From the NCBI GenBank assembly GCA_902495075.1, contig CABUVO010000007.1:61095-125094 (forward strand): a stretch of DNA of 64,000 bases, given 5' to 3'. Below the pieces are notes generated by a model that worked only from the letters and a program-made list of their open reading frames with translations, was not told the DNA's origin and did not search any database. This document shows, piece after piece, positions 61,672 through 64,000 of the stretch (its first letter is position 1; each line of letters starts with the position of its first letter). The position numbers and the translations under genes are program-made. Source of the stretch: an uncultured Porphyromonadaceae bacterium (GTDB taxonomy: Bacteria; Bacteroidota; Bacteroidia; Bacteroidales; Muribaculaceae).

Positions 61672-62378
61672 CAGAGTCTTATTTTCCCGGTTTCGATAAG
61701 ATAGGAAAGATAATCATAATCTGCAGGTTCATCAAGGTCAAAGCATATGTGATCCATCACATAGATGATAGAGCGCGGAGTGACGGCGCGTGGATTCTCA
61801 CAGTCGAGCGCCTCGCGCCTGTAGACATAGATAGAAGCGTTCATGTCATACACTTTCGGTGCGCTCTGGCGGGTGGTGTAACGTCCTCCCAACACTACGT
61901 GGCAGAAACCGTCTTTGCTCTCTTCCACTTGATTGAAATATGGGTTGCGCGCGCAGGGATTCACTGAAAATATTGTCAGAGCCTCCTTATTCTTCTCAAT
62001 CATCTCTACGCATTTCTCAATATCCTCAAGAGTGCGGATAGGGGATGTGACATCAAGGTCGATCACGAAATCATATTTCCTGTCATAATATTTTTCGGCA
62101 TAGAGCAGGGCATCCTTAATTGCATCAGGTTTCCCGCAGGTATCGTTGGCGAGAAAGTCAGGACGCTCATAGTCGGTGGGTACACCGGCTTCGGCACCAA
62201 CGCGCCTGATTTCTTCGGAATCTGTGGAGAGAACGATATCCGCTCCGTGTATGCGTGCAAATTCGAGAGCGACTTTTGCAGTGTATGTCAATAGTGGTTT
62301 TCCCCCTACAGGCTTTATGTTTTTGCCCGGTATTCCCTTAGAGCCTCCGCGGCCACAGATAGTTATCAGGTAGTTCAT
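61671..62378 (-). CDS. cytidylyltransferase of the CMP-nonulosonate (NeuA-like) family
   Basis: A 235-residue enzyme: ICGRGGSKGIPGKNIKPVGG (residues 7-26), the family signature of CMP-sugar synthetases; IVLSTDSEEIRRV; PTDYERPDFLANDT; and VIDLDVTSPIRTLEDI with the metal-binding Asp. It activates a sugar acid as CMP-sugar. Which acid (a sialic-acid-like nonulosonate or other) is not shown. It lies between the oxidoreductase and the dehydratase genes. Confidence 0.82.
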   Translation of the reverse strand: MNYLITICGRGGSKGIPGKNIKPVGGKPLLTYTAKVALEFARIHGADIVLSTDSEEIRRVGAEAGVPTDYERPDFLANDTCGKPDAIKDALLYAEKYYDRKYDFVIDLDVTSPIRTLEDIEKCVEMIEKNKEALTIFSVNPCARNPYFNQVEESKDGFCHVVLGGRYTTRQSAPKVYDMNASIYVYRREALDCENPRAVTPRSIIYVMDHICFDLDEPADYDYLSYLIETGKIRL

Positions 62379-62379
62379 A

Positions 62380-62462
62380 TTTTTAGGCTTTAGGCTTTAG
62401 GTTTTAGGCTTTAGGTCCATAAGGCGAAGCTTCTAATGCCTAACGCCTAAAACCTAAAACCT
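62380..62462. repeat. dispersed hairpin repeat, copy 2
   Basis: Begins with the same TTAGGCTTTAGG units as copy 1, then a loop with AAGGCGAAGCTT, which is the loop of copy 1 in opposite orientation, then GCCTAAAACCT units pairing with AGGTTTTAGGC. It lies within the operon gap between the dehydratase and cytidylyltransferase genes. Confidence 0.7.
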
Positions 62463-62466
62463 CATT

Positions 62467-63675
62467 TCACATCTTTTGATCCAGGTTCTTCCCTTTTTCG
62501 TCGTGTTCGAAGTTGGGAAGGAAATCTTTCAGTGCCGACACGACATCGGCTTTGGTGAAATCATCATCGCTGAAAATTTGCTGAAGACGGGATATGAATC
62601 CGTTGACATCCTCCTGCGGTCTGCGCGAAGACTCCTTGATCACTCCTAAAGCGGAGAATCTGTCCATGTCAAGTTTCTCACCCTCTACGAAAAATTCTTC
62701 AAAATCTTTTTCGCCGGTGGTGTCGCTGCGGAAGTAGACCACAGGCCATTCCTTCGTATCTTCAGGCATTTCCGCTGCAAACCGTTTCGCTTCCTCATCG
62801 GATGAGCAGAGGTGTGGCTCATAACCGAGGGTGCGGAGGAATCTGTCGGCGATGGTGGAGAAACGCATCATCTTCTCTTCTGCAAGTTTGGGGAAGAACA
62901 CCTCGCCATTTTGCCCGAGCACGCATGCCAGCATGCAGATCTGTCCGCTCTCTTCAGGCGATACGAAATAGCGGCGCACATCTTCCGGGGCGGCTATGGG
63001 CTGGCGTTTCATGATGCGCTCGATGAATCCTGCCGGCAGCGATCCGTTGGAGAATGCCACGTTTGCAAACCGTGCTGTCGTCACCTTGAATTTATCGGAG
63101 TATGCCATGATGAGGTCTTCCATCACACGTTTGCTCGCGCCCATAATGTTCACCGGGTTTGCAGCCTTGTCGGTGGATACGCAGAAGAAATGTTTAGGGG
63201 GCATTTCAGCAAGTAGGTCGAGCAGGCGTTGTGCCTTTATCACATTGTTTTCGAGCAATGCCTGCACCGAATTGCGATCCTTCTCCGAACGCACATGCTT
63301 ATGCGCGGAGAAATTCGCCACGATGTCGAATCCTCCCGTCTGCCGGAATATGCGCCGGAATATGGGAGAGTCGAAATCAAGAGTGTAGTTGACGTAATTT
63401 TCCGGCACAAAAAGTTCGAACGATGAACGCAGGTCGCGTGTCAGTTCGGCGAGTCCGTTCTCATTCAGGTCTATGACCGTGAGCGCGCCCGGACGGAAAG
63501 GAAGAATTGCCTTGATAAAGGACGAGCCGATTGAACCGGCTCCGCCGATTACGAGCACTTTCCTCCCCTCGATCTCCCGACGGAGATTCTCGCGATTGGC
63601 AGAGATATCCTTAAGAAAGAGGGATTCTTCGCGTCCGGTTACATTTTCCGCTATAAAATTATCTATATTCAGCAT
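62467..63675 (-). CDS. NDP-sugar epimerase/dehydratase, CapD/PseB-like
   Basis: 402 residues from ATG 63675. SDR fold with VLVIGGAGSIGSSFIKAI (about 40-57), NFSAHKHVRSEKD, STDKAANPVNIMGASKRVME (about 158-177; Met replaces the usual Tyr of YxxxK as in the FlaA1/CapD group), and TARFANVAFSNGSLPAGF. It probably converts a UDP-HexNAc as an early step for the surface sugar activated by the downstream genes. A GTG at 63693 would lie in the promoter box, so the ATG is preferred. Confidence 0.82.
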   Translation of the reverse strand: MLNIDNFIAENVTGREESLFLKDISANRENLRREIEGRKVLVIGGAGSIGSSFIKAILPFRPGALTVIDLNENGLAELTRDLRSSFELFVPENYVNYTLDFDSPIFRRIFRQTGGFDIVANFSAHKHVRSEKDRNSVQALLENNVIKAQRLLDLLAEMPPKHFFCVSTDKAANPVNIMGASKRVMEDLIMAYSDKFKVTTARFANVAFSNGSLPAGFIERIMKRQPIAAPEDVRRYFVSPEESGQICMLACVLGQNGEVFFPKLAEEKMMRFSTIADRFLRTLGYEPHLCSSDEEAKRFAAEMPEDTKEWPVVYFRSDTTGEKDFEEFFVEGEKLDMDRFSALGVIKESSRRPQEDVNGFISRLQQIFSDDDFTKADVVSALKDFLPNFEHDEKGKNLDQKM

Positions 63676-63692
63676 AACTTTCAATTGATTCA

Positions 63693-63700
63693 CAAAAATA
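63693..63700 (-). promoter_or_regulatory. -7 box of the surface-sugar operon
   Basis: Minus strand TATTTTTG fits TAnnTTTG; I find no good -33 TTTG at the usual distance. It stands 18 bases before ATG 63675. Confidence 0.4.
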
Positions 63701-64000
63701 CGAAAAAAAACGATGTCATGTCATCTCCTGTCCGAATAAAATAGGTTTATGGTGCTAAAATTCCGATTTATCGGGCGCAGCCCGATAAGGTTAAAGGTTA
63801 TAGGTAACAGGGTAAAGGTGAATTGGCGCGCCTCAACAAACCGAGTCAACTTAATTATTGGGACGCAAAGGCGCGAAGGGTGAAGCTTGATTCAAATTGT
63901 CACGAAAATATTAACACGGAGGCACAGAGGAACAGAGGTTTAAAGTAATGTGAAATTTTTGAATGTATAATGTTAATTTTCAGGCGCGGAGGGTCTTAAA
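63701..64000. other. intergenic region at the window end
   Basis: 300 bases without a credible gene. It holds a perfect hairpin TTATCGGGC-GCA-GCCCGATAA (63768-63788) and low-complexity stretches (GGTTAAAGGTTATAGG, GGAGGCACAGAGGAACAGAGG) of the sort common between Bacteroidales genes. Confidence 0.5.

Noticed and set aside
1..64000. CRISPR array or insertion sequences
   Set aside because: No regularly spaced repeats and no transposase frame recognised.

Overview
The window looks like a chromosomal segment of a gut Bacteroidales bacterium, probably close to Muribaculaceae (inference). The base for this is the Bacteroidetes promoter form TTTG-N19/20-TAnnTTTG seen at many gene starts, very weak Shine-Dalgarno signals, a PorZ/type IX-secretion-like gene, and BspA-type and capsule/EPS genes typical of the order. 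It divides into a prophage (1 to about 30,530) and host genes (about 30,530 to 64,000).

The prophage has its right end next to a tRNA-Pro(GGG) gene, and its left end lies outside the window. In order it carries terminase genes (23-2619); a self-contained lysis cassette with its own promoter and terminator (holin-like protein, amidase, unimolecular spanin; 2634-4520); a stand-alone MutS mismatch-recognition domain (5127-5816); a portal/connector/tail operon (5909-11137); a 2,225-residue tail protein (11193-17870); a diversity-generating retroelement (DGR, 17873-21552); a 1.36-kb GC-rich non-coding block with a duplicated, apparently structured element (21553-22910); a small membrane protein; the tape measure; a tail-tip protein; and a tyrosine integrase pointing the other way. 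I recognise no major capsid protein.

The DGR is the standout system. A 120-bp template repeat (TR, 20162-20281) and a 120-bp variable repeat (VR, 19333-19452) differ at 17 positions by hand count, and every one is an adenine in TR. Avd and a DGR-type reverse transcriptase accompany them. The target gene is out of frame just upstream of the VR because of a run of seven T, and the only usable reverse-transcriptase start codons lie inside the TR.

The host part holds panB (-); an EPS/capsule operon (+; sugar-phosphate transferase, Wza-like, Wzc-like kinase, CpsB-like phosphatase, flippase, EpsG-like polymerase, glycosyltransferases) interrupted by one opposite-strand glycosyltransferase-acyltransferase fusion; a GH13 enzyme; leuS; rdgB; a PorZ-like and a BspA-like secreted protein; trmB and mrp; a membrane glycosyltransferase with outer-membrane phospholipase A; a GH3-family enzyme; a YafQ-type toxin-antitoxin pair; a MATE exporter; and a three-gene operon for an activated surface sugar, perhaps a nonulosonate. 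A dispersed hairpin repeat occurs at 54767-54843 and 62380-62462.
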